64,000 nt of DNA. Origin: Entoloma clypeatum (Eukaryota > Basidiomycota > Agaricomycetes > Agaricales > Entolomataceae). Where the stretch lies: contig OY751490.1 in assembly GCA_963565915.1 (NCBI GenBank), positions 2,790,001 through 2,854,000 on the forward strand, read 5' to 3'. Positions 39,541 through 52,949 of the stretch are shown piece by piece. Position 1 is the first letter of the stretch. Each line of letters opens with the position of its first letter. The translations under genes and the position numbers were made by a program. A model generated the notes under the pieces. It was not told where the DNA came from. It saw nothing but the letters and a program-made list of their open reading frames with translations, and did not search any database.

Positions 39541-42195
39541 AGTCAGGATGCCATTCCATTTGTTCAATTTATCAAATCTGACCTTCCTTCAGCAAGCAAA
39601 TGTGATGATGTTTCTTGTTCTGAGGCTATACGCGCTCTCCACTTGGAGGATGACCCAGAGCTAGAAAATATCGAAGCCCATCTCTATCAGTATACCGAGG
39701 AAACGTCAGACTGGAATAAAACACAGAGTACGGCGGACAAAGAGGCGGAAGGTTGCATCTCGTTGATGAATACTTGACATTTGATTGACTATTCCACCAG
39801 CTATCCGTAAATAATTGGTAACCATCTGTGAATTTGCGGATACGAAGAACATATTGCAGCCTTGCAGGATGGAAAGCCTTTCATGCCTCGTCTGACCGCA
39901 AACGGAAAGGCTAGCACCAAGAAAAGGAAAAACACTTGTGACGGTAGAACAGGGTCACCAAAGAGGCGCCGTAGCGAACCGGCCGACGATGAGGACGAAT
40001 CCATGGCTTCAGATTCGGCTTCTGACGACGATTCAAGCTGTTCGGACAGCCATAGCTTTAGTGACAAGAATCTGGACGACGAGGAAAGCAAAGTCACCAC
40101 AGAGTACCTCGAGGGGAAAATTAAGGAAACGAAAGAAGCCATTGAATCAGCCTGTGCACGCCTCGCGGAGGCTGAAAAGCAAAGCAAAGAAGCGACTGAC
40201 CATCTTTTGAGCTTAAAGAAGGACGTAGCGGAGGGACAAAAGGAGAAAAATAGGTTCTGTTCCGAGTCGTTCAAAAGATCTGAGGTATGTGGCTCGTGCC
40301 CCACCTCATTATTTGTCAGTTCTCTCGTGACGTTTTGAAGGAAGATTTCAGAGTTGGGTTGAAGGATCTCGACGGTACGCTGCTTCTTTCAAGGCTCTGA
40401 TTTCCCATTCCAATTGCTTTGGACCTTTACAGATGCGGTGGCAGAGGAGCGTGATCCTGATAACTTCAACCCGGCACAGAATATTAGAGGCATGTCCACC
40501 ATTTGCTGCCATTTTATTAACTCACATGGGACTTTCAGATTACGACGCTATCGACCTTCCTGTCTTCACATGCTCCAGCCGTGATTATGTCAGGCTGAAA
40601 GGTTCGCGCTTCTGTTAATCCATTTGTACTTCTGGCTGAAAATTGCTGCAGGTCAAGTGAAAGGCGACGGCGAGTCCACCTGTTTCTCCACGCTAAAGAT
40701 ACAGACATACCAGTCCTTCAACATTGGTGCCATCAATTAACTGTTTCTTCTCGTGAACGGGCTGCGAGGACCTTTTTGGCTCACCTTATGACTTTCGCAA
40801 CATCGGTTCAATCATATGTTAAGGGGATCCGAGACGTTACCGCGGTACATCGCGCAGCATTGCGGGAAAAATGGGAGTCGAGAAATATTGACAGTCATGA
40901 TGATGATGACTCGGATGACTATTCGGATGGTGGTGGCCGCTATGGAGCATGGACCACCTCTTCAGATCCTGTGTGTGTCCCGGTACATCCTCATGCTCTA
41001 TGAACAAAAACGCGCTCGAAATGAATGAATATGGGCAAGCAACGGGTATCATACCGCGACTCGCATTGGTCGGTTTTAGCCGTTCAGCACCTCTCCGTCC
41101 TACTCATTTTTCCGAACCACATGCAGGAGTTCAGCCAGTTGACCGATCAATGTGTCAAGGACCTCCAGGAATGTTTCAAGGACGGTTTGGAAGATAAGTG
41201 TAAAGTCGGGGCAACCAACGTATGTCACATTGTCTCTTGACAAGATGGAAATCGTTCAAATCCCCATCCTAGGCTGCCGCTTCTGCCTTGTCCACATCAG
41301 ACGATTTTGCAGCTTCTATGCACTGGAACACTTATCGAGCGAGTCAGTGTTCCCGATGAGGCATCATCAAGTGTTTCTTACGCTTATGACAGCACTCCGC
41401 CGACACAGAACATGGGGTAGGGATCTCAACGTGGAATTGATAAATCCATTCACAAGAAATATTGCCCATTCTTGGGGTGAGGTTTTCGAACTCGACTTAT
41501 TTGCACCCTTCGAAGCCGGTGCAACGAAAGCCATCAACAAACTGCTAGAGGATGTTGAAGATTCGGCTACGCTGGGTCTGAGGGATCACACCGAAATGCA
41601 AGGTGGCCGGTGTCTTGACGAAGCCCGTGTTGCTCTGAAGAAAACGATAGATGTCGTGAAGAAGACGATGAACAATCAGCAAAAGGAGGTTTCGAGGTGC
41701 ATGGCGCCACATATCCAAGCGCAGCTTGTGGATGGTTATGATCGCGCAACAGAAGAGAGAGGAACAGGAAGTGTCGTCCGTCAAAAGGTAGCTTCTCCAT
41801 TGGACGAATGGACATTGTTTTCATTGTCCTCTTTTAGGCGACTTTCAGGTCACACATAGAGCAGTGCAAAGATAATGTTTTTGAAGACGGCGCCGATGTC
41901 GTAATGGGGCGCTTGACAAAGGCAGCTGAAGCTGTCGGGGAAGCCCTTCATGATGCATTGGAGGAACTCGCCAAAAAGGTGCGTAATCAGCACCCCGTTC
42001 TGACAGGGAAATGATGTTCTTGCGTAGATTGAGGTCAACTTATCCGTTCTTTGGGAAGATACTCGCGTTGATCCTGCTCAGGCGCGAGCCCGCAAAAACG
42101 TCACCGATATTGTTGCTGGCATCTTGAACCACATTCAATTGTGGATGGAAGCTCAAGAAATGAAACGCGCCACTAGCCCTCAAACTGAAAATTGA
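39541..42195 (+). pseudogene. Dynamin-like large GTPase family, C-terminal remnant
   Basis: Multi-exon remains of a large P-loop protein of the kind common in mushrooms (dynamin-like, SLIP-GC-like). Recognisable parts: a helical stretch (39548-39775), a nuclear-type basic/acidic segment and coiled coil (39880-40280), FNPAQNIR, DYDAIDLPVFTCSSRDYVRLKG, and a long helical C terminus from about 41020 to the stop at 42193-42195. Several introns are clear, for example GTCAGT...GACAG at about 41343-41390 and GTAGCTTCTC...TTTTAG before 41839. The N-terminal GTPase domain with its P-loop is missing, and the frame breaks near 40960-41030, where ATGA is duplicated. The C-terminal exons still splice in frame. 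Probably a broken gene. Confidence 0.7.
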
Positions 42196-42306
42196 TTCAT
42201 CCAACCCTTGGGTTTTTATTCATTAACTGGCCACCTTACTTGGATTTCATACTTGATGAGTGATGCACGCAATGTATGCATAATACAGTATATTATACTT
42301 CCACAC

Positions 42307-42890
42307 CTAACTAAGCACGGGGCAAGAAAAGTCATGAAATCGTATATGATGGAGGCTCCACGTAAATTTGAAGATAAATTTGAAGATGGTCACGCCATGT
42401 TCAGACCTGTACACTGGTCGTCCTTTACTGTCTACTTCTGCGCCTGTATAGGCATCCATATAACGCGGTCTTCGAGAAAATCCCATGAATCCCCAAGTGC
42501 CTTTGTTGTGTCTGTATTTGAAGGGCCCGCGAGGAGCCAACCCGAAAAAACGTCTTAGACGTTCGCCGAAGGAGCTGGCATGGCTGGTGGTGGTGGTGGC
42601 TACCATTGTAACCAGGCTGCTTGAAGCAAGATGAGAATCTGGGCCTAGCAAAAGTGGGACATACCATGGTGGCCTGGGGGGCGGCAGTGGATGTTACCAC
42701 TTGGGGCGCTGCATAGACATGGCCATAGTGAGGGTAAGAGGGGACATTGAACGCCAGGTTGAGCATAAGACGCAGAGTATTGTGTTGGGTGGTAACCCTG
42801 ATCATGATGCGAATTGGTCGCTGTATTTGAGAACCTTGAGGGTGGTCCATAAAAATTTGACGGAGGCATAAAGGGATTTTCGGAGAACAT
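42307..42890 (-). pseudogene. Small unknown basidiomycete protein, frameshifted
   Basis: Starts at 42890 (MFSENPFMPPSNFYGPP) with a Pro/His/Gln-rich disordered N terminus. The C-terminal part has a basic, aromatic motif (FGERLRRFFGL, KGTWGFMGFSRRPRY, GAEVDSKGRPVYR) that looks like a conserved domain. The protein uses three successive frames: the first change is near 42765 and the second near 42600. No good introns explain them, so two indels are likely. It starts 8-10 bp after a possible end of the ATG15 transcript on the same strand. Confidence 0.5.
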
Positions 42891-43031
42891 CTTTAGTTTC
42901 CCCAGACAGAGTATGCTTCAGATACATCCCACATCATTACATCAACCACAACCTGTAATATTCAAAACCTCTTTCACGCCACCCGAAAAACTTCCGAATT
43001 CCCAGCTATAACATTCCTGAACGTGAAACTA

Positions 43032-44573
43032 CTATAAGCAGCTGCTCGCACCATTAAATGTACGAGAACTTACAACACAATCATTCTCCGGCTTTGGCTC
43101 TGGAACCTCTCGTCCTACATCTACGGACGGTGGCCATGGCTGAGACAGGATTTTTTCAATAACATTGACGATCCCGTGGGTACGGATGTCCACCGCCCAA
43201 GACAAGGTGGAGACAGTATCATAGAATATAGTTTTACCAAGATGGCATCTGCGAGTCGTAAAGAGTCAATAGCTGGGATGCAGCACCAGGCAGTGAAGGG
43301 ATACGGGCCTAGTTTCCATGGCATAGCCAGCTAGAGCACAGGAAGACAATACACCGTTACATGTTCCCATTGCAATTGGGTCGGCGGAGTGATAGACGTG
43401 GGTGATGTGATGTGTGGATGGCTGTTGTCGTTGTAAGATGGTGAGGCATCTCCAGATCAAAACCAGGACATACGGGGGACGGAAGATGTAGGCGACTGGC
43501 CGCCAACCGGTCTCCCGGAGATTCGAATGCCACCGCCGGTGTACCGAAAGTTGCACCCAGAAGGGACGCCAAGGCTCCACCGAGGGAATGACCTATAACC
43601 CACAAAGTGGAATCAGGACTGCATTGACAATAGTCAGCACGAGCGCGATGCAGCAAGGATTGATGGAAAATGCTCAACTACATATATGTCAAATTATTGT
43701 ATAGATTCTGGGACACCGGGTTGAGTTACGGGAAGAGGAAACGACTCCTGCTCACCGTTCCCGTGGGATAGAATAGACTTTCGTCGATTAATGCCTTCTC
43801 TAAGCATTCTTGGTCGCACTTGTAAGCACCCTGATAGCACCCGCAAACCGTCGTCCACGACCAGTCAATGCGCGCACAGCAGCAGCTAAACAGGAGGTTA
43901 TCGTTGACCTTGTCCTTCTTTACCGTAGGACCACCTCCCCCAAAGACCCCTGCTGAAGTGCCTTTGATGGACAGCACAACAGTCTTGTTATCGGGCGTGG
44001 CGAAGACATGTCCGCGGAATCCATCCGCGTCGGGTTCCCATCCAAAAGGATAGCTCTATACGGGGATTGATTTGTTAGCCTCCCTCTGTGCAAAATTGGA
44101 TGTACATATGGACTCACGATATTCCACCGCCCTTCTAGGTCATACCACGCAGGATCCTCCGGCTCTACATACGCATTGTTCGTCATCTTCGCCAGCTCTA
44201 GCAACGTCTGCCGCTTCTCCACGTCTGGCCCAATAACCTCATCTCCGTCCCAAGATAGTGATAAACTCTGGCCAAATTTCACGGAATGTGTGCGAGCCCG
44301 TGTCAACGCCTCGAATGAAGGCGGCCGGAAGGTGGTTGTAGTTGTAGTAGGGATAGTGTATGTGTTGGCTCGTTGATACTGGGCCTCAGTTTGGGCATCT
44401 AGAGTTGGTGGACGAACGTCGGAGAAAATAACGTGGGCAGAGGTTGAGACGGCGTGGAGGTGTCGCAGTTCGAATTGCAGCTGGTTCGGGTTCGAATCAG
44501 GTCGCACAGGCTTATTGGGCACTATGAAGTCCAGGAGAGAGACGAGGAGACTCGTCAATGTCGACGGGAGCAT
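43032..44573 (-). CDS. ATG15: Atg15-type autophagy lipase
   Basis: Vacuolar phospholipase that breaks down the membranes of autophagic bodies and MVB vesicles. N-terminal signal anchor (residues 1-20, [15 protein letters not shown]), then [20 protein letters not shown], the family's Cys-rich block ([24 protein letters not shown]), the nucleophile elbow [17 protein letters not shown]-like [11 protein letters not shown], and [32 protein letters not shown] with the Asp of the triad. Exons (minus): 44573-44118, 44055-43756, 43677-43474, 43421-43309, 43248 on. Intron 4 would start GC rather than GT. After [11 protein letters not shown] the frame reads 14 more codons to a stop at 43032; a GTAAGT site there could instead lead to a further exon ending at 42892. 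Confidence 0.9.
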
Positions 44574-44814
44574 GAGGCATAACAGAGATGGAAGTGGAAA
44601 AGCACGAGTGCCATCACGCGTCCACTACATAGCTCCCACATGCCGTTCCAATACATAGTTCTCCTAAGGAAGAAAGAAATATTGCATTATGGAGGTAGTG
44701 CACGCATGAATTATTATGCACAAGAACACGACGAATTGCCAAGAAATATTAGGAGTTGTTTGTCTAGTACGATGATGCAGGAGGATGTATATGATTGCAT
44801 ATACTGACCCCAGG

Positions 44815-47590
44815 TTAAAGGTTTAGAGCCTCCATCGCAAGGCCGAGGGGATCGGTGGCTGGCAGATTGGCAGTTGGCAAGGGGGCCTCCAACTGGGCTG
44901 CCGATCCAAAGAACACTTCTGGACTCGTACAAGCAGCAACAGCGCGACGCATGTGGGTAGACAGGAAGGAAAGGCCGACTTGATAGGCCGCTGCGGGGTT
45001 GAAAGAAGGTCAAGTAAGCGTTCATTAATAAGTGATAGAGATGAAGAAGCTCAAATACCATTCATCCAGCCGAAACCTTCTCGAGGAACCATCTTGAAGT
45101 CAATGCCTTGGTTGCCGTATTCCGCATCCACCAAATGCGAAAGCTTGACGGCATCAAACTTGTACACAAGAATGTTAGATAGGGATTGAAGTAGCTTTCA
45201 GGGGATCACCTTCTCTGGTACTACTCCATTAAAGTCAACAAATGCTGTCGTCATCCTGAAAAGTATGGGTGTTGGTTGATATGTTCGGAAACACAGAAAA
45301 ATGGAGACAGACATGTAAAGGAACCTGTACGCAAGGCGTTGAGCTTCTTCTAGGTAGCCATAACGTTCCAGCCCAACCCAAATCATGATTTGGTGTGGAG
45401 GCCATGCATATCTGTCGTCAATGGTTGATATATTTAGTCTTAGATCTCAAGAAACCCAACAAACGCACGGATAATCCCACTGTCGATTGGGGCGGTCCAA
45501 AGAAATTTTGCCGCGGGATTCTTCAGTTCCAGGAACCACTCCTCCAAGGACCTCGAACTTCCTCAAGGATTGTGACCTGAAAAAAAAAACATATGAGCGA
45601 GGCTATTTCCAATGATGGAAACAACATACACAAGTTGCCAGCACTGTTCCTCACTGGCACACCCAGCCCAAAGTGCCCAGAACGCCGTAACACTCTCATA
45701 GAGGATCTGCTTCTCCTGTACCGTATCATAGTCGAAATAGAGACTCTTGTTCTCATTCCACAAATACTTATCAATCGTCTGCCTCCTGAACTCTGCCCTA
45801 TCAAACCACTCATCGCTCGTCTGCACTCTGCTCCTCGAGTTCTCCCTCTTGGGGTCCGCATAAGCCTCTACCGACGGCGGGAACGGCGCCAATGAGAAAT
45901 CCTCCTCCAGCTCCAGCTCATCATCAAACACCTCCCGAATAGCAGTCCCGATATCGATCTCGTATTTGTATAACAGTGCTTGCAGGTCGATCGTGCCGAG
46001 GTTTGCACAACGCTTCTCGAATCGGTAGGTCGTGTCGTGGCCGGACTCGCGGACCGCACGGTCGTGAAGGAAGTATTCATCCAATCCCGGTTCTTTGATG
46101 ATCCCGGCATTGTACTTCTCGCTGAATTCGAGAACGGAGATTCCGTGCTTATGTGCGTACGGCTCGAGGATGTGAGTGAAATGGGTCGCTTCCGTCTCGG
46201 GAGGGATGCCAAGGCCGTCCGGGCGGTATCGAGATAAGCCGGTCTTAGGGTCCATACGGGGCTCTGCGACCCAAATAGTATGGTACTCCTTGATGGCGGC
46301 TTGGATGGCGCGCTTCAGCCACTGACGATTGGATTCCATATCTGAGCGGTCGAGTTGGTTGTATATTTGCAATGCCATGTCCGTGAGGAATGGAGGCTGG
46401 GTTCGGCATAGGTAGTAGCTGCGACTGCCATTTAAGATCTTCCCATAATGCTTGATTTCGAAGATGAAATGGTCAACCATGCCCTTGGCCATTGTGACTT
46501 GACCGTCGACAAGAAGGCCGAGAGCGATGAAGTAGGAGTCCCAATTGTACAACTATGTTCCGTGATCCATCAACCAAATGGCACAGGAAAGGGGTATTGC
46601 AAAGACAAACCTCGTTGAACCGCGCCCCCGGAACGATGAACGGGATGCCCTTCAGTGTCTTACCGCCTTTAGGATCATCAATCTCGGTCATGGCCAAAGC
46701 CAAGATACCAGGCTTGGAGTTTAAGCTCTTGACAAAAGCGGGATCATCAGGCCTCTCTGGAAGAACCTGCACATCGAGATTCATGTGAGGCCTCTCCCTC
46801 GCAACCTTTCTGTAATACTCAGCCATGGCGGGCTCGCCATGTGGAACATAAATGCGGGGATTGACACGACCGGTGCGGTTCTTGGGGTCAGCAGTGATAA
46901 TCTCGAGGCCGTCGCCATCGATACGACGTGTCAAGGAGTGCCAGAACGAGTGCTTGATCATCCGTGACAAACGATCGACTGGGTTCTCACTGAGGCGCGC
47001 TTCGTCCAGAACGATGCGCTTTCGGTTATGGTCGCGCGCAAGAGCGAGCTCTTGCAGTAGGTTGGACAGCATGTAAGTGCCCTAGGGATAGGGTCAATGA
47101 ACCGCGACGATGTGACCAACGGCATCGGGCTTACACGAATGTCGAACGTCTTGAACCCATTACTTGTTGCTGTCCCGAGCGCCATCATCTTTGGGCCAGC
47201 ATCAGTAACGCTGATCTGGAGGTCTCCATCTGTGTCTTCCTGCTCCAGAACCACTCGGATGGTTTCCTCTACGTCAATGAGAAAGCGCCTAGGGCCAGTA
47301 ACACTCTTCTCGTCGTGGGACATGCGCCGCGGCCTCAGGTGCCAATCTTCCTCAAAGGCGGGTTGTCTCTTTGGGCCTGGGTTGTATCCATGAAGATGCG
47401 ACTACGAAAGAAAAAGCAGTTAGTTTGGGATGAAGAAGCGTGCCAGGGAACCCCCTACGTGGCTATAAGTGCGAGAACGAGCGTAGGTCTCGCCACCGCC
47501 GTAATAGGTGGCGGCATCGACCTGAACGTGATGAACTGGTCTTTCTTCAGCGAACGCAACGCCGCTGGGGTGATTGAGAGAGGGAGCCAT
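44815..47590 (-). CDS. NTH1: Neutral trehalase (GH37), Ca2+-regulated
   Basis: Cytosolic alpha,alpha-trehalase that splits trehalose to two glucoses during stress recovery and spore germination. The N terminus carries a PKA-type site (RRMS) and the calcium-binding loop [13 protein letters not shown]. The catalytic domain shows both trehalase signatures, PGARFNE-LYNWDSY across an intron and QWDYPYAWPPHQ, plus [10 protein letters not shown], the Asp of [10 protein letters not shown] and PGTEESRG. Exons (minus): 47590-47459, 47401-47135, 47081-46611, 46552-45630, 45576-45469, then 45411 on, ending at TAA 44817-44815 after MEALNL. Introns 1-4 are 53-58 bp and keep the frame. No in-frame stop; it appears functional. 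Confidence 0.95.
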
Positions 47591-48432
47591 TGAACGAAGG
47601 AGTGATGAAAAGACTGAGGATGGGGTCGAAAGCCGGACCGGTTAAATATGGCAAGGGATCGGGATTGGTCTCAACTCACTGAAATTGGGCTAATGATGCA
47701 AAGATTGGGGAGATGCGAGAGTCGAGCAAATCGCTAGGCGAATGTAAAGCTCTCCGTGATATGCTGTTTCGTCGGCGATGAAGATGGAACTGAGCAGAAA
47801 ACATGAAATGAGTCAAATGGTCAGTCTGGGTCTATGCATACCTATTGCGATGCGAACTGGAAGTGTGGTCCAAGGTAATTCTAGTGTGAGCGGAAGAAAG
47901 AGGTGGCAGTGGTATTTTATATGGGTGTCTATTATTAGGTACGCCATCATCAACCCATTAGCACTTGCCAGGTATGCAAGCATTCCTCTGCGCTATCCAA
48001 GGCTTTTGCGCCATGCAGCACAAACCGTATGGTTCAAGAATTGCGAACAAGTATCAGTCTCAGGAGGCATTTAGCTTGCCCTGGCAGTCTTGCCAATGTA
48101 TTTGGGGCTTACGTTGTACCTATTCTGATGAGCACCGTGACTGACGATAAGAGGCCCAAATGAAATCCATGTAAAGATAATGAGATAGAAACATTCTGAC
48201 ATTCCATGGGGGTAATGTGCTGAATGAAACCTGCTGAAGCCTGAGACTGCAAGGGTCGAGGGGCAGCCTCAAGGGCAGAGTCCAAACACATCAACGATGT
48301 GGGAGGCATGCATGCGGCAGGATAATAGTACAAGTGTAAGTTATGCAAAGGCAATAGCAGGGTATAAGCTGTGAAAGGGTTTCACGATTTTTAGAATCTA
48401 AAAGTCTATGCGGGAGCAAGGAAGATGAAATA
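47591..48432. other. Upstream region of the trehalase gene
   Basis: About 840 bp between the trehalase start and the end of the next minus-strand gene. No coding exon was recognised. It probably holds the trehalase promoter and the terminator region of the neighbour. Confidence 0.5.
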
Positions 48433-50060
48433 TTATCGAGGATCCAGGACATCGAGGACAGATTCCAGGACAACTTTCGGTTGAAGGATTACCCTCTGGT
48501 GGAGAACGACTTCATCCGAGGTGTCAAATTGTTCAATATTCTGCACTCGCGTCGTGCACCTCAAACCGAGCTCTGTCGTCGCAATGATCGCGCCACGGGA
48601 GGCGACATAATCTCCGAACGCGTCCGACATCCGGCTAGAATCGAAGACATCGTTCTGATTCGCAGCAGTGACATCGAAGCAAGTTGACATGATCTCCTCT
48701 CTCGTGACCTGGGCCAACCTTGTCGCGGCTTTGGCGATGCGGCGAACCTGGTCCCCGAAGCGGAGTTTGAGCCCATCTTTTGACGAAGTCGCTGCCGTCT
48801 CGTAGCTCGAGCACCCGGCGATGATAAAGATGTCGGCTGACCAGCGCAAGATGGTATCGCTGAGGTCGCTGACAGTATTTTCAGCCAGGTTGGGGTAGCT
48901 GGCATGGATGTGACGGTGGGTGAGGGCACGCCATTTGGAGGAGGTGGGTTGGGGCTCTATGTACCAACGCTGATCAGTATCGTGTCGGGGTATCAAGGTG
49001 CGGGAAACATACCGGCCAAAACCATTTTGGAATAGACTTGAGAAAGGACGGCATCCGCCTTGGCTGAGAATCCGACACAAAAAGAAGCGAGAGCGCGGAT
49101 GATGCATAAGGAGACGCAGCCTTGCAGGGCGAGCTGGACGAGTATCGGATCTTGCGAGTGATCCCGGTTGGATAATATTCTGGAGAGATTAGGTCCTAGA
49201 CGAGATGAGATATCATGCATCGCCTGAACAGACCGAGAGGAAGACGGTCGCGAGTCTCTGTCAAAGGTGCACAGCTCGGTCGCTGAAGCAGCGAATTGGA
49301 GGATCTCGGAGTTGATATCATGGACGGCTTGTAGGACCTGTGCTCCAGACCAGCTATCTGTTCTTGTGGTGTAGATTTCGTCGCCACGAATGCGAGCTCG
49401 CTCCTCCTCTGAGGGCGCGAGAGCCAACGATCGGCCATGGTCAGTGAAGCCACTGGAATGTGGATTGGTATGTGGATTGATGTGTCCATTACTTGAGAAC
49501 CCATTTAATGTGATTTCGGTGGTGGTGATCCGCATATCGAGCGAGCTATGCCGGGGCTGGATCTCCTTCGGAACCGAAGGGGATTTGTATAGGGGACCGA
49601 CATCACTGTGACGACGTTCAGCCATAAGCCGCTCCTTCTCCCTCGCTTTCCGCAGCTTCTCGAGCTCCAGATCTCTGAACCTCAACATATCCCGGGTCTC
49701 TTTGAGGGTTCTTTCGAGGATTTTGCATCGTTCATCGAGGCGCTGGGCGTCGGAACGGGACTTGGTGAGTTCAATTTTTGTGAGATCAAGCTCTCGACGC
49801 ATGGATGAGGAACGCATTGACGATGAAGGGAGACTGGCGAGTGAACTCGTGGGTGAATCACAAGCGGCTTCCAACCTTTGACGCAACGTGACACAGTCCC
49901 GTAGAGCAGTGTCAGGGCCGGGTGCCTTGGTAACGGTTGGGGAATTGGACGCAGAGAGGTTGGGTGAGCTGGGGAAGGACCAGGTGGGTGTGTAGTAAGC
50001 GAGGAAGTCGGCAGCGTTATCGTAGATGCTCCTGATGCTCAAGTTAGGGATAGAGGGCAT
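48433..50060 (-). CDS. Unknown coiled-coil protein
   Basis: Two exons: 50060-49013 and 48956-48433, joined by a 56-bp intron (GTATGT...TACATAG), giving 523 residues. The ATG at 50060 is the first in frame. The N terminus is Ser/Pro-rich. Residues about 90-150 form a Leu/Glu/Arg coiled coil (LERTLKETRDMLRFRDLELEKLRKAREKER begins near residue 118; shown here only as a region, with Leu at regular spacing). The C-terminal 300 residues are helical (HDINSEILQFAASATELC, SADIFIIAGCSSYE). The pattern is typical of conserved but unnamed Agaricomycete proteins. No catalytic motif was seen. Confidence 0.8.
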
Positions 50061-50344
50061 GACTGGTAGCAAAATTAAAGGACGAAACCAAACACGGGGA
50101 TTATCAAGGGAGACCCGGGATGACGAATCAGCAGACAGGCGAGCATGAAGCTTGCATCCAAGCTAACTCCGCCTAGGTAGCACGCTAACCCAACGCCCCA
50201 GCTGCGGCACAGAACTCGAAACCCAGAAAGTTGGAAGCACAGTGCCGAAATGGATTCCACATCACGTGTCCAATTCTCACATCAATCTAACCTGCTACTT
50301 ATGATACACGAGGCACTCCTTCTTCTCATCCGCCTCACGGCGCC

Positions 50345-52949
50345 ATGAAGTCCTCAACCGAGAATCGGAAACCTTACGGCGGTCTCACCCGCTCGCTTGT
50401 CATCGCGATCGATGTCGGCACAACCTTCAGCGGCGTAGGTTCCTTTCTTCCCCGCCCCCCTTCCACATATCTCATCCTCCCAGGTGTCCTATGCGATCCT
50501 TGAACCCGGAGAAATCCCAAAAATCCATGGTGTTACTAGGTACCCGTCCACATCATCCTTCCTCAAACCGCCCTCAACTCTGCATTGCAGGTTCCCTGGT
50601 CAAGAACATGTCGCTGGAAACTCCAAGATCCCGTCTGTCATATACTACGATAAGCAAGGAAAGATGATGGCTGCTGGTGCCGAGGCAGATTCCGCTGCTG
50701 TCCAAGCTGAAGACGATGGTTGGATAAAGACTGAACTGTACGATCCCGTACCCAATCGCTATCCGTAATCCCCCTGACAGCCCTCTAACTCAGCTTCAAA
50801 TTACGCCTGCGGCCTCGAACGATGCAACTCAACATGAACGGCATGCGCCTCGGTCCTCTCCCCCGAAAAAAAACTGCTGTTCATGTATTTGGCGACTTTC
50901 TTGCGTACATGTACCGTTGCACACGTAACTTCATCATTGATACACACGGAAATGGGGCTACATTGTGGAACGCGGTTGAGAACGACATCCAATTCGTCCT
51001 TTCACATCCCAATGGATGGGAAGGTGCTCAACAGACAAAGATGCGCAGGGCAGCTGTCTATGGCGGTCTTATCCCCGACACCAACGAAGGCAAAGCCAGG
51101 ATCCGTTTTGTCACCGAGGGTGAAGCAAGTCTGCATGCTTGCGTCTTGAATGGACTTGTGGCCGATGTTCTCTCGGTAGTTTCCTTCATTCTTATTCGCT
51201 CTCTCTCATTCTGACTTGCGCCCGTTTACCCCCAGAATCCATCCAAGCATGGTTTTCTGATAGCAGATGCCGGAGGCGGGACTCTCGACATTAGCGCATA
51301 TGCTATCCGACATACATCACCGCTGATAATGGAGGAAATTGCCCCTCCCGATTGTCAGCATCTTCTCTGTCGCTCTCCCCACCGACTAAACCCTGGCATT
51401 TCGATCCTTAGGTATATTCGCCGGCTCCGTTTTTGTCAGCCGACGAGCCAGAGCATTTTTAGAAGGTGCGGTAACCTGGCTCTTGCTGGTCCATGGCTCC
51501 ATGATTAACACTCGGCCAGAAAAACTCAAAGCTTCAAAATACGGGACACCCGCCGCTCTAGACCATATCACCCAGCGTTTCGATGAAACGACAAAACGAC
51601 TGTTTCGCGACAGAAAAGATTTGCAATTTATACCCTTTGGGTCTCCACTGGACAAAGTAGTTCTTTCACCCTCACTATGCCAGTGGCGAATCTCATCATC
51701 GTACTCATAGGATCAAGCTGTCGGGATACGTGGCGGCCAGTTGAAACTGACAGGGTATGTAACCGTCTTTCCCAAACTGTGACATTGACTGATGCGCCAC
51801 TAGAAATGAAGGTCGGTCCCGTTAGCTCGGAGTAACTATGATTAATCACAGAAACGATCCAGTTGCCAACCTTTTCGAACCTTCTGTGGACGGTGAGTAG
51901 ATGGAGTTCACGTTCAGTCTTGAATTGCAATGGCTTCACAGCTGCTTTTGATGCATTGAAGGCGCAAATAGAGGCTTCTAATGGGATGATTCGGGTATGC
52001 AACCATCTTTGTTTGTCTTCCAAATCTGATGTAGGTGTAGTCTGTTTTCTTGGTAGGAGGATATGCCGCTTCTCCGTGGTTGTTCAGGTTCGATTAATGA
52101 AAAGATAAGGGCATATTCTTCCCTCTGACACGTCCTGTAGTCAGCTACAGGAACGCTTAGCACCTTTCCGCATCACAGTCAGCAGACCAGATACGCAGAC
52201 GTAGGACTCTTTATCCCTCATCATCATTGTAGATATCTCATTGTTTACTACCCAGTTCAAAGGCCGTGGCAGATGGAGCAATTGGCTTCTACTGTGACCA
52301 CCATGTATCTGCGCGGATGTCAAAATTCATGTATGGTGTCGAGTTCCTTCGAGAATTGGACCCGAAGGATCCAGATCATCTTGCCCGAAGAGAGAGATTA
52401 TGTGAATTACCCTCGGGACCGAAACTATTACCAGATGCGTTTGATTGCATCCTCAGCAGGGTTCGTCCCAGTCGAAAGCCGCGTTCTCACTTAACTAACA
52501 CCTTCATCATCAGAGTGTCAAAGTCAAAGAATCCACTGTTTTCACTCGCAAGTACTGCACAGAACTCACGAGCCTGTCTATGCTTTCCGTCTTTGAAGTA
52601 GAGATTTGGTGTTATCGAGGTGGCAATGTTGTTCCGAAATGGATCGACAGGCAGGCAGGTGAGTTATGACGAGGTATGAGCGCAGGAAAGCCTGAAAGAC
52701 TTGTTCTTGTCCCAGACGATTTCTCGACATTATGCGTTGTCCGTGCAGATCTATCACCGCTGAGCGGCAGCGCCGAACCAAAGACCAGCAAGAATGGCAA
52801 AACATACTGGACCATTGTTTTCTCTATCGAGATTCATTTTGGCCTTACGGAATTCAGAGCGCGTATCAAGTGGGTGGACGATGTGAGTTGATGTCGTCTC
52901 TAACGTCAATAACTACTAACACGACGTATACAGGGTAAAACTAAATAGT
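50345..52949 (+). CDS. Hsp70-like ATPase (HSPA12-like family)
   Basis: Actin-fold ATPase related to Hsp70 but without the usual substrate-binding domain; the family is greatly expanded in mushrooms and its role is unclear. Phosphate-1 loop IDVGTTFSG crosses the first junction, phosphate-2 loop DAGGGTLDIS is near 51270, and the adenosine motif FLVGGYAASPWLF is near 52045. Clear introns include 50435-50483 (GTAGGT...CCCAG) and 50540-50590; more than ten exons in all. The last junction is VDD-GKTK with a TACTAAC branch point. It stops at 52949. The exons splice in frame throughout, so the gene looks intact. Confidence 0.88.
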
